Shown one piece after another: positions 15,118-24,806 of a stretch of 64,000 nucleotides of DNA. The DNA comes from Ardenticatenaceae bacterium (GTDB taxonomy: Bacteria > Chloroflexota > Anaerolineae > Promineifilales > Promineifilaceae), in contig JACKBS010000004.1 of the NCBI GenBank assembly GCA_020634435.1, positions 62,001-126,000 on the forward strand, given 5' to 3'. Within the stretch, counting starts at the first letter, position 1. Every line of letters starts with the position of its first letter. Both the position numbers and the translations under genes were made by a program. Below the pieces are notes generated by a model that was given only the letters and a program-made list of their open reading frames with translations, ran no database searches and had not been told where the DNA came from.

Positions 15118-16911
15118 ATGGCGGCTCAAACGATTTCCCAAAAGAGTGAGTTTCGTGTGGCCACGGCCCGCGATTATGACCAATCGAGCCCGCTGCGCTG
15201 GATTACGGCGCACCTGGCCGACAACAAATGGTGGCTGGCAGCCTTTTTCTTTGGCATGACCGTAACCAACATTTTTAACGCCGCCATTCCGCGCCAGGTT
15301 GGCGCGGCGTTTAACGTGGTGACGGGTGAGGCGGGCAGCGGCGATCCGTTTCAAGCCATTGCCACGCTGGGGCTGTTTGTGGTGGGTTTGACGGTCGGCC
15401 GTTTTTTCTGTGACACGCTGGCTTCATTGAGTATCGAAGTGGTGGGCAAGCGGCTGGAGCGAGACGGCCGTAGTGAGCTTTACCTTAACTTGTTGGGCAA
15501 AAGCCAGACCTTCCACAACCAGCAGCGCGTGGGGGACATCATGGCCCGGGCGGCCAACGATGTGCGCTTTGTCAACGAGATGATGACCCCCGGCTTTAGC
15601 CTGTTCTACGACTCAATGATGGCCATCCTCATTCCCATCATTTTCATTGCCTTTATTGATCTGCGCCTGCTGCTGGCCCCACTGATCTTCTGCTTCTTCT
15701 ACTACTTTGCCGTGCGCCATTACATGCGCCAGCTAGACCCCGTCTCCGATGCGGTGCGGGCGCGTTTTGGCGATATGAATGCCACCCTGAATGAAGCCGT
15801 CTCTGGCATTGAGGTAGTGAAAGCCGCCGGGCAAGAGCGGCAGGAATTGGGCAAATTCATCCGCGATGCCCGGCGCTACCGCGATAGGTTTGTGCAGCAG
15901 GGCGAAGTGCAGGCCCGCTACATTCCCACGCTGCTCATCGGGGTGGCCATTGCCGGGGCGTTTATGCACGGTGTCTACCTGCTGAACCTGGGTGAACTGA
16001 CGCTGGGCGATTTGATCGGCTACATGGGCTTGATGTGGGTGCTGCGCTGGCCAGCTTTCAGTTCTTACTTTACCTTTTACCTGATCCAGATGGGCCTGTC
16101 TGGCGCGGAGCGCATTTTGGAGCTGCTCAAGGCGGAGACGGAGCTGGACCAGAACAGCGAAGGCTACACCGCGCCGATGCAGGGCGAAATTGTGTTTGAG
16201 AATGTTACTTTCCGCCATAGCGACGGGACGGATGATTTGCTGCGTAACATTTCTTTCCGCGCTAGACCAGGCGAGACGATTGCCATTGTGGGGCAAACGG
16301 GGTCGGGCAAGAGCACCGTGACCAAGCTGGTGAACCGGACGTATGATGTGACAAACGGCCGTATCCTCATTGACGGCATTGACGTGCGTGACTGGAACCT
16401 GGACAGCCTGCGTTCGCAAATCTCCATCATCGAGCAAGACATCTTTCTCTTCTCCCGCACCGTGGCGGAGAATATCGCTTTTGGCCTGGGGCAGCAGGTT
16501 AGCCGCGCCGATGTGGAACGTGCCGCCCATGAGGCCCAGGCTCACACCTTTATTACGCACTTCAAAGACGGCTACGACACGGTTGTGGGCGAACGTGGTG
16601 TGACGCTCTCCGGTGGGCAGCGACAGCGCATTGCCATTGCCCGCGCCCTGCTCACCGATCCGCGCATCCTCATCCTGGATGACGCTACCAGCGCCGTGGA
16701 TTCGGCCACGGAGGATGAGATTCAGAAGGCGATCAAGCGGGTGCTAGAAGGGCGTACGACGCTGCTCATCACCCATCGCCTGTCGCAGATTCGCCGGGCG
16801 GACCGCGTGCTGCTGGTACGCAAAGGCGAGATTGTGGCCCAGGGCACCCACGAGGAGCTGATGGCCAGCTCGTCGCTGTACCAGCGTATTTTTGCGCGAT
16901 ACGATATTTGA
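15118..16911 (+). CDS. heterodimeric ABC exporter subunit with degenerate Walker B
   Basis: 597 residues from the ATG at 15118 (AGGAGA upstream). A six-helix exporter membrane domain occupies residues 1-330; the nucleotide-binding domain has Walker A GQTGSGKST, signature LSGGQRQR, and Walker B ILILDDATSAVD. The last shows Asp where the catalytic Glu is expected, as in the degenerate half of heterodimeric type IV exporters such as TM287. The partner at 17042 has the canonical Glu. The pair probably forms one exporter with one hydrolytic site. Substrate unknown; lipids or drugs are typical. Confidence 0.93.
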   Translation: MAAQTISQKSEFRVATARDYDQSSPLRWITAHLADNKWWLAAFFFGMTVTNIFNAAIPRQVGAAFNVVTGEAGSGDPFQAIATLGLFVVGLTVGRFFCDTLASLSIEVVGKRLERDGRSELYLNLLGKSQTFHNQQRVGDIMARAANDVRFVNEMMTPGFSLFYDSMMAILIPIIFIAFIDLRLLLAPLIFCFFYYFAVRHYMRQLDPVSDAVRARFGDMNATLNEAVSGIEVVKAAGQERQELGKFIRDARRYRDRFVQQGEVQARYIPTLLIGVAIAGAFMHGVYLLNLGELTLGDLIGYMGLMWVLRWPAFSSYFTFYLIQMGLSGAERILELLKAETELDQNSEGYTAPMQGEIVFENVTFRHSDGTDDLLRNISFRARPGETIAIVGQTGSGKSTVTKLVNRTYDVTNGRILIDGIDVRDWNLDSLRSQISIIEQDIFLFSRTVAENIAFGLGQQVSRADVERAAHEAQAHTFITHFKDGYDTVVGERGVTLSGGQRQRIAIARALLTDPRILILDDATSAVDSATEDEIQKAIKRVLEGRTTLLITHRLSQIRRADRVLLVRKGEIVAQGTHEELMASSSLYQRIFARYDI

Positions 16912-17041
16912 TGGATGACAAGGTGAAGGGGTGACAAGGTGACCGGGTGACACAAATGTCCGGCTGTGCCTTGGTCGTTTGAATGATTCCATTTGCAATT
17001 CAAACTTCACCATTCACGATTCACAATTACGGGAGATTCTT
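16912..17041. repeat. intergenic repeats between exporter subunits
   Basis: GACAAGGTGAAGGGGTGACAAGG, related to the phrase at 54198-54232, then GTTTGAATGATTCC paired loosely with GCAATTCAAACTTCACC. GGGAG at 17030 is the ribosome site of the next gene. Confidence 0.5.
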
Positions 17042-18901
17042 ATGGGGTTTATCTTTGACGGGATTGAGGCCGAGGGGTATGACCGAAATTACACGGATGG
17101 GCAGCTGCTCAAGCGGATAGGCGGCTATTTTCGGCCGCATGTGGGCCGGGTGGGCACCATCAGCGGCTTCATTTTGCTCAACTCGCTTATGGATTTGGTG
17201 CTGCCGGTGCTGATTGCCCAGGCGGTGGACAACGTGGTTGGCGTGGAAGGTAGTGCGGCCATCAACCAGCTTATCTTCTTCATCTTGGGCGCAACAATTT
17301 TGTCGTGGGTGTTCAACTTTATGCGCCAGCGGCTGACGGCGCGGGCGGTGGGGGATGTGGTTTTGCAGCTGCGCGAGGATGCGTTTACGGCCGTTATGCA
17401 GCGCGATATGTCCTTTTACGATGAGTTCCCCTCGGGCAAAATTGTTAGCCGCGTTACATCCGACACGCAAGATTTCTCGAATGTCGTGACCCTGACGCTG
17501 AACCTGATCAGCCAGGTGCTGCTGGTCGTGCTTATCGTTGCTTACCTTTTTTCCATCAACGTCCAGCTGGCATGGATGGCGATGGCGATTGCGCCATTTG
17601 TGGTGGGCGCAGCGCTGGCCTTCCGCCGCATTGCCCGGTCTACCACGCAGCAGGCACAGCGGCTGCTGGCCACGGTCAACGCCAAGGTGCAGGAGACGAT
17701 TAGCGGTATCTCTATTGCCAAAAATTTCCGCCAGGAGCAAACGGTCTACGACGAGTTTCTGGACGTGAACGAGCAAACTTACCAGGTGCAGGTGCGCCAG
17801 GGGTTTGTGTTTAGCATTATCTTTCCTATCCTCATGTTTATTGCCGGGATGGGAACGGCCGTTATCCTCTATTTTGGTGGCAATGCTACGCTGCGTACCC
17901 AAATCAGCCCTGGCGACTGGTACCTCTTTGTCCAGGCGATCGGGCTATTCTGGTTCCCGCTGACGGGGATCGCCTCGTTTTGGAGCCAGTTTCAGCTGGG
18001 ATTGTCGGCCAGTGAGCGGGTGTTTGCCCTGATTGACGCCGAGGCGCGGGTGGTGCAGTTGGGCGATCGGGAAGTGGGGCAGCTAGACGGCCGTATCGAG
18101 TTCCGCAACCTGCATTTTCGCTATACCGAGCAGGAGCATGTGCTCGATGGCTTCAACCTGACGATCCAGCCGGGTGAGACGGTGGCTCTGGTCGGCCACA
18201 CCGGCGCAGGTAAATCGAGCCTGGGGCGGCTCATCGCCCGCTTTTACGAGTTCCAGGGTGGTCAGCTGCTCATCGACGACCAGGACATTCGCTCGTTTAA
18301 TCTAATCAGCTACCGCCGCCAGTTAGGGATTGTGCCGCAGGTGCCGTTCCTCTTCACCGGCACCGTGGCGGATAACATTCGCTACACACGCCCCACCGCC
18401 AGCGACGACGAGGTGCTGCGGGTGGCGCAAACCATTGGCCAGGGCGATTGGTTGGAGACGCTGCCGCAGGGGTTGGCAACGGCCGTTGGCGAAGGTGGGC
18501 GCGGCCTCTCGATGGGCCAGCGGCAGCTCATTGCCCTGGCGCGGGTGCTGCTGCAAAACCCGGCCATCCTCATTTTGGATGAGGCCACCGCCAGCGTTGA
18601 TCCGTTAGCCGAGGCGCAAATTCAGGAGAGTTTGGAGCTGGTGCTGGCAGATCGCACCTCAATCATCATTGCCCATCGCCTGTCCACCATCAAACACGCG
18701 GACCGGATCATTGTGTTGCAGCAGGGGGAAATCATCGAAGAGGGCAGCCACACCAGCCTGATGCAGCAGCGTGGCCATTACGCCGACCTGTACGACACCT
18801 ACTTCCGCCACCAGTCGCCCGAATATCACGTGCCGGACGACGTGGCCGAATCGCTGCGGATGCAGATGAATGGGGTGCCGGTGGGACAGGTGAGGGAATA
18901 A
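17042..18901 (+). CDS. heterodimeric ABC exporter subunit with canonical Walker B
   Basis: 619 residues from the ATG at 17042. The exporter membrane domain is followed by an ATPase domain with Walker A GHTGAGKSS, Walker B ILILDEATASVD (catalytic Glu present) and the altered signature LSMGQRQ. In a heterodimer this non-canonical signature faces the Walker A/B of the partner, whose Glu is Asp, so both defects map to the same degenerate site. This complementary pattern supports the two genes working as one transporter. The short N-terminal MGFIFDGIEAEGYDRNYTDG precedes the first helix. Confidence 0.93.
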   Translation: MGFIFDGIEAEGYDRNYTDGQLLKRIGGYFRPHVGRVGTISGFILLNSLMDLVLPVLIAQAVDNVVGVEGSAAINQLIFFILGATILSWVFNFMRQRLTARAVGDVVLQLREDAFTAVMQRDMSFYDEFPSGKIVSRVTSDTQDFSNVVTLTLNLISQVLLVVLIVAYLFSINVQLAWMAMAIAPFVVGAALAFRRIARSTTQQAQRLLATVNAKVQETISGISIAKNFRQEQTVYDEFLDVNEQTYQVQVRQGFVFSIIFPILMFIAGMGTAVILYFGGNATLRTQISPGDWYLFVQAIGLFWFPLTGIASFWSQFQLGLSASERVFALIDAEARVVQLGDREVGQLDGRIEFRNLHFRYTEQEHVLDGFNLTIQPGETVALVGHTGAGKSSLGRLIARFYEFQGGQLLIDDQDIRSFNLISYRRQLGIVPQVPFLFTGTVADNIRYTRPTASDDEVLRVAQTIGQGDWLETLPQGLATAVGEGGRGLSMGQRQLIALARVLLQNPAILILDEATASVDPLAEAQIQESLELVLADRTSIIIAHRLSTIKHADRIIVLQQGEIIEEGSHTSLMQQRGHYADLYDTYFRHQSPEYHVPDDVAESLRMQMNGVPVGQVRE

Positions 18902-18910
18902 CGGCCGTTT

Positions 18911-19327
18911 CTACAGTTCCTTCACCATGTAATAGCGCGTGTGGCCGGGCGGAAAGTCTTTTAGTTCGCCAAAAACCTGATAGCCTTGCTTTTCGTAAAA
19001 ACCAGGTGCCTGAAAGCTGAAGGTATCCAGGTGAGCGTGGGTGGCCCCGCGCCGCCGCCCTTCCTCTTCGGCCAGAGTGAGAAGTTTACGGCCGTATCCT
19101 TGCCCGCGCATTTCCTCTTTGAGCCACATGAGCTCGACAGACAGCCAGTTCCAATAGGTGGTACCAATCACCCCGCCCATCACTTCGCCATCTGGCGCTT
19201 TGACAACAAAGCAAAGATTTTTGGCGCTGTCTGGCCCCGCTTGCTGCTGGTTGAATGTGCTGATGCCGCCACCAATGATGGACCATTCAGGACTGTCTAC
19301 TGCTTCAATTTCATAGGTTTCGTTCAT
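18911..19327 (-). CDS. GNAT acetyltransferase
   Basis: 138 residues. The CoA-binding motif is WLKEEMRGQGYGRKLLTLAE (RGQGYG), followed by GATHAHLDTFSFQAPGFYEKQGY, the usual strand-5 and Y/F helix. Compact single-domain enzyme of unknown substrate. It is convergent with the ABC exporter operon; only nine bases separate the ends. Confidence 0.9.
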   Translation of the reverse strand: MNETYEIEAVDSPEWSIIGGGISTFNQQQAGPDSAKNLCFVVKAPDGEVMGGVIGTTYWNWLSVELMWLKEEMRGQGYGRKLLTLAEEEGRRRGATHAHLDTFSFQAPGFYEKQGYQVFGELKDFPPGHTRYYMVKEL

Positions 19328-19468
19328 GGCTGTTTGGCCTCCTGAAAGACAGTATAAGAGCGGCTCGTGAGCATCGCAAGCGGCGCGGCGGGCGGTTTGA
19401 TTGGTTTTGGTTATGCGTGGCGATGGCTAGGTTTGATTGGTTTAAATGATGATTTTATAGGTGCCCTT

Positions 19469-20581
19469 CTAGCCCTTGTTCTCCGTTTCTATAAACCCGG
19501 TTTCTACCAACAAATGCTGTAGCCTTGCATGATCAAAAAGTGTGTCTTTTTGGTTGTTGCGCCGCATGACCACATAAAAATCATGCATGAAGACGATAAC
19601 CGGAAGATACTGGTTGACGCTGGCCAAATAGCTTTCCTCAAGATGGACTAGCTTGGACTCCTTGATTTCGTTTGCATGAGTCAAAAGAGGGAGCAGCAGC
19701 TCTTCCAGCGTCTCGTCTTCTGGCATGCCGTAAAGTGCCCGGATGCGCTGTTTTTCGGCTTCTGGCAGTTCACGGTATAGGCCGTAGATGTGCGTGCCCA
19801 GCCCCCAGAGCAGGTTGCCGTAGTCATACGCCGTATGTTGTTGATAAAACTGCACCTCGGCTGATGAAAGCGCAAAATTTTTGTCCAGGGCCAGGCCAAA
19901 GTCGGTTAGATAGGTTCGCTCGCCGTCTGTAAGCAAGTTAAAAAAGTGGGAATCAAAATGGATAATTCCGTGATCCCTTAAAAAAGTAATGGCTGCTTTT
20001 GTGTCAGCCATCACCTGGGGAATGTGGGCCTGGTGCGTTCGTACCCAAGTGGCTACCGTGTGAGGAATGTGTTCCAGGTACAAAATCAGTTCATAAGGCG
20101 CTGCGGCGCGGTCCAGCAGATAGCGGCTCACGTTGGCATCGTCGCCCCAATACGTCACGTAACGTTGGTGGTAGGCCATATCAACCGCGGCGGAGGGAAC
20201 GGCCGTTGGCACAATGCGATAATGATACAGCAACGGAAACGTCTCAATTTCCCCGGCCAAAACCCAGTTGGTTGTTTTGATATGCGTTACAAGCTCGCGG
20301 AAAATGCCCATCCCCACCGAACCAAACCCATACTGATAAAAAGTGGGGAGGTTATAAATGTTCTGGGTGGAAAACATCTGCGCATACTCGGTTTGCGTCA
20401 CCGGAATGCGTTTGATGAAGATGGGTGCACCCTCTAAAGTTAGCGTTTGGCTTGTGCCCCAGCCGACCTGGCCTACACTGGCTTTCGGCGGAACCTGTAA
20501 ATGGGTATTATCTAGTTGAGCCAATGCCGCGCTGAGCTGAAAATAGCGTTGTTGTCTTTGGTTGAGGTGGTTTGAAATCAT
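19469..20581 (-). CDS. protein-kinase-fold protein
   Basis: 370 residues from the ATG at 20581, preceded by AAAGGAAG. It has a catalytic loop HFDSHFFNLL (HxDxxxxN) after FLRDHGII and a metal-binding LTDFGLA, both matching eukaryotic-like kinases or aminoglycoside phosphotransferase-type folds. The N-terminal lobe is unusual: QVGWGTSQTLTLEGAPIFIKRIP supplies the glycine-containing turn and the ATP-binding Lys. No receptor or membrane domain. It may phosphorylate a small molecule or a protein; I cannot tell which. Confidence 0.85.
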   Translation of the reverse strand: MISNHLNQRQQRYFQLSAALAQLDNTHLQVPPKASVGQVGWGTSQTLTLEGAPIFIKRIPVTQTEYAQMFSTQNIYNLPTFYQYGFGSVGMGIFRELVTHIKTTNWVLAGEIETFPLLYHYRIVPTAVPSAAVDMAYHQRYVTYWGDDANVSRYLLDRAAAPYELILYLEHIPHTVATWVRTHQAHIPQVMADTKAAITFLRDHGIIHFDSHFFNLLTDGERTYLTDFGLALDKNFALSSAEVQFYQQHTAYDYGNLLWGLGTHIYGLYRELPEAEKQRIRALYGMPEDETLEELLLPLLTHANEIKESKLVHLEESYLASVNQYLPVIVFMHDFYVVMRRNNQKDTLFDHARLQHLLVETGFIETENKG

Positions 20582-20736
20582 ATGCTTCCTTTGGAATAAT
20601 TCAGTGATGAGTAGTATATAGGTGGTCAAATTCTGGTCAATCGCCGGAGTTTAGGCTTACAAATTCCAGGCAGCGTTATAGAATTTTGGTAGCATTAGGC
20701 GAACTAAATTCAGTATTTCAGTATAAGGAAATTCCC

Positions 20737-23031
20737 ATGATTCACTTTAATCCCAAAACCCGCATGCTTAATTTGATTTTGCGCAGCAGCGTCTACGCGA
20801 TGCAGATAGACAACAAGGATAGGCTGGTGCATGTGGTCTGGGGGCCGCACCCGGTGGGAGTAGATGGAGTGTTGTCAGGGAAGATCAAACCCATCCTCTC
20901 CGATCATGCCTCCTTTGAGTTCCAAACCCGCCGTGATGAGCTGCTCACCTTTGGCGACACCACCACCCACGAAGTGACGCTCAAAGCCAGCTTTGCCACC
21001 TTGCCCGATCCGCTGCCTGACGGCGACGCCCCCCATCTGCCCATCCGCGACGTGCGGCTGCGTTACGTCTCACATGAAATTGTGACAGATGCCCAGCCTG
21101 GATTGGCTCCGGCGCACGGCCTGCCGACGGTGAATCGCGAACCGCGCGAAACCTTGCGCATCCAGATGGCCGATCCGGTGCAGCCGCTGACCGTGACGCT
21201 TTGTTACCGCCTCACTCCGGCGCAAGACATCATCGAGCGCTGGCTGGAGCTGGCAAACATGGGCGACGCGCCCATCGAGATTGAGCAGCTCTTTTTTGGC
21301 GCGTTGCACCTGCCCAACGGCACCACCGAGCTAACCAGCGTCTCCGGCGCGTGGGCGCAGGAATTCCAGACGCAGCGAGAGCGGCTGCCGATTGGGCGGC
21401 GGGTCATCGAGCACCGCAGCTTGCAGACGGGGCACGCCGCCAACCCATTTTTCCTGCTGAATCGGCCGGGGCAGGCGTGGGAAGAGCACGGCACGGTCTA
21501 CTTTGGCGCGCTGGCGTACAGCGGCAGCTGGCAGCTCAGCTTTGAGCAGTTCCACAGCACCGACGTGCGCGTGCATGGTGGCTACCATCCCGCCGATTTT
21601 GGCCTGACGCTGGTGGCAGGGGCGCAGCACAAAACCCCGGCGCTGGTTTGCGGCGTCTGCGATGAAGGGTGGGGTGGGGCCAGCCGTCGGCTGCACGCGT
21701 TTACGCGGGAGCGCATTTTGCCGATAGCTGTGGCCGCCTCTCAGCTCCGAAGGGCTGCTCTCCAGACCGTGCCACTTGAGTCACACGAGACGGGCGGCGC
21801 GGTGAGGACACCGGCCGCAGCTGATTATCGGCCGATTCTCTACAATTCCTGGGAGGCGACCTATTTTGGCATCACCGAGCAGAACCAGATTGAGCTGGCG
21901 CAGAAGGCGGCGGCCATCGGTGTGGAACTATTTTGCCTGGATGACGGCTGGTTTGGCGGTCGTCGCTTCGACGTGGCTGGGCTGGGCGACTGGACCGTTA
22001 GCCCAGATGTGTTCCCCAACGGCCTGGAACCGCTCATTAGCGAAGTGAACCGGCTGGGGATGGATTTTGGCCTGTGGGTGGAGCCGGAAATGGTCAATCC
22101 CGACTCAGATTTGTACCAGGCGCATCCAGAGTGGGCGCTGCATTTCCCTGGACGGCCGCGCACGGAAGCCCGCTGCCAACTCATTCTCGATTTTGGTCGC
22201 GAAGAAGTGGTTGAGCACATTTTTAATGCGCTGGACAGCCTTCTGGCGCAATACAACATCGCCTTCATCAAGTGGGACATGAACCGGAACGTGAGCGAAC
22301 CTGGTTCGGTGGTGGGCAAGGCGATCTGGCAGGCGCATGTGGCGGGCGTGTACGGCATCATCGACCGGCTGCGGGCGAAGTACCCGCACCTGACGATTGA
22401 AAGCTGCTCCGGCGGCGGCGGGCGGATTGATTTAGGCATTTTGGGGCGTACGGACCAGGTGTGGACGAGCGACAATACCGACGCGCTGGATCGCCTGCGC
22501 ATTCAGGAAGGGTTTAGCCTGGCGTATCCAGCACGGGTGATGGAAGCGTGGGTGACGCATGAGAAAAATCACCAGACGGGTCGTTCCCACGAGCTGAGCA
22601 CGCGCTTTGACGTGGCGATGCGCGGTGCGTTGGGCATCGGGGCCAGCCTGAACGGGTTGGACGAGGCGGAACTGAAGGAGTGTGCATCTTACATTGCCTT
22701 CTACAAGCGGATTCGCCACATTGTGCAGGGCGGTGATTTGTATCGTCTGGAGCGGCTGGAAGAGTCGGATGCCTCAACGATTTTGTATGTGCTGCCAGAC
22801 GGGAGCGAAGCGGTGTACTCAGTGGTGGTGCACAGCCACAAGATGGGGCAGTTCCGGCGCATGGTGCCGCTGCGCGGGCTCATCCCGTCGGCCACGTACG
22901 AGGTGCTGGACCGTTACCAGAAGGTGCGCCTGACGGCTACTGGGTACGAGTTGATGGTGCAGGGGATTGGTGGAGATGAAGACGGCCGTTCCGGCCACAG
23001 TCGCACGTTACACATTAAGCGGGTGGAGTGA
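20737..23031 (+). CDS. galA: alpha-galactosidase, GH36
   Basis: 764 residues, the size of bacterial tetrameric GH36 enzymes. ATG at 20737 with AAGGAA upstream. An N-terminal beta-supersandwich leads to the barrel with DDGWFGGRR, LGLWVEPEMVNPDSDLY, the nucleophile Asp514 in KWDMNR and the acid/base Asp579 in TSDNTDALDR; SCSGGGGRID is the substrate-binding loop. It releases terminal alpha-galactose from raffinose-type sugars; no signal peptide, so cytoplasmic. No sugar transporter is next to it. This 2.8-kb stretch has very few ACGGCCGT motifs. Confidence 0.93.
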   Translation: MIHFNPKTRMLNLILRSSVYAMQIDNKDRLVHVVWGPHPVGVDGVLSGKIKPILSDHASFEFQTRRDELLTFGDTTTHEVTLKASFATLPDPLPDGDAPHLPIRDVRLRYVSHEIVTDAQPGLAPAHGLPTVNREPRETLRIQMADPVQPLTVTLCYRLTPAQDIIERWLELANMGDAPIEIEQLFFGALHLPNGTTELTSVSGAWAQEFQTQRERLPIGRRVIEHRSLQTGHAANPFFLLNRPGQAWEEHGTVYFGALAYSGSWQLSFEQFHSTDVRVHGGYHPADFGLTLVAGAQHKTPALVCGVCDEGWGGASRRLHAFTRERILPIAVAASQLRRAALQTVPLESHETGGAVRTPAAADYRPILYNSWEATYFGITEQNQIELAQKAAAIGVELFCLDDGWFGGRRFDVAGLGDWTVSPDVFPNGLEPLISEVNRLGMDFGLWVEPEMVNPDSDLYQAHPEWALHFPGRPRTEARCQLILDFGREEVVEHIFNALDSLLAQYNIAFIKWDMNRNVSEPGSVVGKAIWQAHVAGVYGIIDRLRAKYPHLTIESCSGGGGRIDLGILGRTDQVWTSDNTDALDRLRIQEGFSLAYPARVMEAWVTHEKNHQTGRSHELSTRFDVAMRGALGIGASLNGLDEAELKECASYIAFYKRIRHIVQGGDLYRLERLEESDASTILYVLPDGSEAVYSVVVHSHKMGQFRRMVPLRGLIPSATYEVLDRYQKVRLTATGYELMVQGIGGDEDGRSGHSRTLHIKRVE

Positions 23032-23035
23032 AATT

Positions 23036-23110
23036 TTCACGCAAAGGCGCAAAGGGTGAAAGAGAAAAACCTTTGCGCCCTCTGCTTCTTTGCGTTCTTG
23101 GCGTTGAAAA
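23036..23110. repeat. 'GCAAAGGCGCAAAGG' inverted repeat
   Basis: CACGCAAAGGCGCAAAGGG then CCTTTGCGCCCTCTGC and TTTGCGTTCTTGGCG. It lies between convergent genes. Confidence 0.7.
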
Positions 23111-23112
23111 AA

Positions 23113-24129
23113 TTAGCCAGATTTTGGCTTGAGGTACACCGTCACTTCGCTGCGGTTGTGGAAGAGCTGACGCGCCCCGGCGATGGTGAAATGCTGCCGC
23201 AGGATATTCAGGGCGTGGTCCAGCGCCGAGTCGTACCGCTTTTCCGGCAGTTTGAGGGTGATGAGGGCCAAACCGTGCGGGTAAAGGTAACGGCCGTATT
23301 CCCCCATCAGTCGCGCCGAATCCCGTGCATCCAGCCGCATGTCGTTGACAATCACGTCGTAGGTGTCGGGGTAATCGGCCAGATACTCCTCAGCGGTGAG
23401 GCGCAGGTGGCGCACGCCCTTGTCTTTTTGCAGAGAAGCATGCAGCCAGGCGGGATCAACGGCCGTTACATACTGTTCCTTCTGTCGCAAAACCCGCGTC
23501 CAGCCGCCGGGCGCTGCCCCCAAATCAAGCGCTCGACCGCGCGGCGGCAGGTCAATTTTGAAGATTTCCAGCGCTTCCAGCAGCTTAAACTCGGCCCGGC
23601 TCACCTGCTCTTTGTCGCGAGCAAAGCGGCGCACCCCGCCAGCCCAATCGGACAAATTGTTAACGGTTAGCGACAGGCCAACGTAGGCGTCATCTCCAGC
23701 TAACACGACCGACAGGATTTGAAACGGCCGTCGCACATCCAACGGCGCACCGGAGGCAGCGGCTAGCTGATCGCCCAGCGGTTTGTTGATGTCAAACGGT
23801 TTGATATCCAACTCACCCAGCACACGCGTCTGGACAGAAAAGGGCCAGTCGGGTTCCAGCAGGGGAGCAAAATGAGTAACGGCCGTGGCCACCACATGTG
23901 CCAGGCCATCGGCCAACGGCAGCACGGTTTGCACCGGGCAGATGTGCCGCACAAAAATGGGGGGCTGATGCCGCCACTGCTCGGCCAGGGCAAAAAAATC
24001 CCCCGGCAGCTGGACGGACCAGATGCCGGGAGACAGTTCGGCCACAATCTGGCCGCTGATGGCCTGGATTTCGGCCACGGCCGCCGGGGCAAAGGCGGGA
24101 TCGGCCGTGGCGATGAGGGTGGGCATCAT
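23113..24129 (-). CDS. RlmM/RlmE-like rRNA 2'-O-methyltransferase
   Basis: 338 residues from the ATG at 24129, which overlaps the upstream stop by four bases (ATGA). The C-terminal Rossmann domain has motif I ALDLGAAPGGWTRVLRQ, Asp in VIVNDMRLDA, Lys in ALITLKLP, and the end LFHNRSEVTVYLKPKSG. The K-D-K-E type tetrad and ending match FtsJ-family 2'-O-methyltransferases. The ~190-residue N-terminal part has THUMP-like character as in RlmM (23S C2498). The exact target is uncertain. Confidence 0.85.
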   Translation of the reverse strand: MMPTLIATADPAFAPAAVAEIQAISGQIVAELSPGIWSVQLPGDFFALAEQWRHQPPIFVRHICPVQTVLPLADGLAHVVATAVTHFAPLLEPDWPFSVQTRVLGELDIKPFDINKPLGDQLAAASGAPLDVRRPFQILSVVLAGDDAYVGLSLTVNNLSDWAGGVRRFARDKEQVSRAEFKLLEALEIFKIDLPPRGRALDLGAAPGGWTRVLRQKEQYVTAVDPAWLHASLQKDKGVRHLRLTAEEYLADYPDTYDVIVNDMRLDARDSARLMGEYGRYLYPHGLALITLKLPEKRYDSALDHALNILRQHFTIAGARQLFHNRSEVTVYLKPKSG

Positions 24130-24806
24130 TTGTCTCCGCGAGGGCTTTCCGGGCCGCGACCGTCTGTATGCAGCTTGATGTCTACCAGATGTTCCACCCG
24201 GCTGTGGTAATACAAGCGCCACGTTTCGCGCAGGGGATGTTCCACGTATTCAAAGTGGGCAATGCCAGTGTTTTTGCTCCACACTTCGCAGCGCCGCCAG
24301 GGACCAATGTTAAACATATGGTCAAAGGCCAGCTCGATGACGCCGCCGTGACAGACAGCGACGACAGTTTGCTGACGGTGTTTTTCCAGCATTTCTTCAA
24401 TAAATTTGCCGATGCGCACGCGAAAGTGCATCATGGATTCACCGTCTGGACGATCCGGGGTGATGGTGGAAAACGGCCGTTCGCTGCCCCAAAATGAGCC
24501 GTATTCGGGCAAATCGTCGCTGGGCCAGGGGGTATGGTCGAACCGGTTGTTGCCAATTTCGCGCAGCCGGTCATCGTTGATGATGGGAATATTGTAGGTG
24601 GTAGAGACGGGAGCGGCCGTTTCCTGAGCGCGCTTCATGGTGCTGGCGTACAGAGCATCGATCTTTTTAATTTCTTTGGGCAGCCAGCGTCCCAACGCCT
24701 GGGCCTGGGCCTGACCCAAATCGGTTAGCCCTTCATCGGTGTTGCCGCCTTTCCAGTCGTGCAAGTTAACATAACTTTGACCGTGGCGGATCATGTAGAG
24801 GTGCAT
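24126..24806 (-). CDS. histidine phosphatase family protein
   Basis: 226 residues. The catalytic RHG motif is at the start (MHLYMIRHGQSYVN) and the second histidine lies in VVAVCHGGVIELAF; LTDLGQAQAQALGRWL is the usual helix after the loop. A branch of the phosphoglycerate-mutase-like superfamily, probably a phosphatase rather than a glycolytic mutase because of the insertion around PSDDLPEYGSFWGSERPF. Translationally coupled to the methyltransferase gene; they may share an operon only by chance. Confidence 0.9.
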   Translation of the reverse strand: MHLYMIRHGQSYVNLHDWKGGNTDEGLTDLGQAQAQALGRWLPKEIKKIDALYASTMKRAQETAAPVSTTYNIPIINDDRLREIGNNRFDHTPWPSDDLPEYGSFWGSERPFSTITPDRPDGESMMHFRVRIGKFIEEMLEKHRQQTVVAVCHGGVIELAFDHMFNIGPWRRCEVWSKNTGIAHFEYVEHPLRETWRLYYHSRVEHLVDIKLHTDGRGPESPRGDK

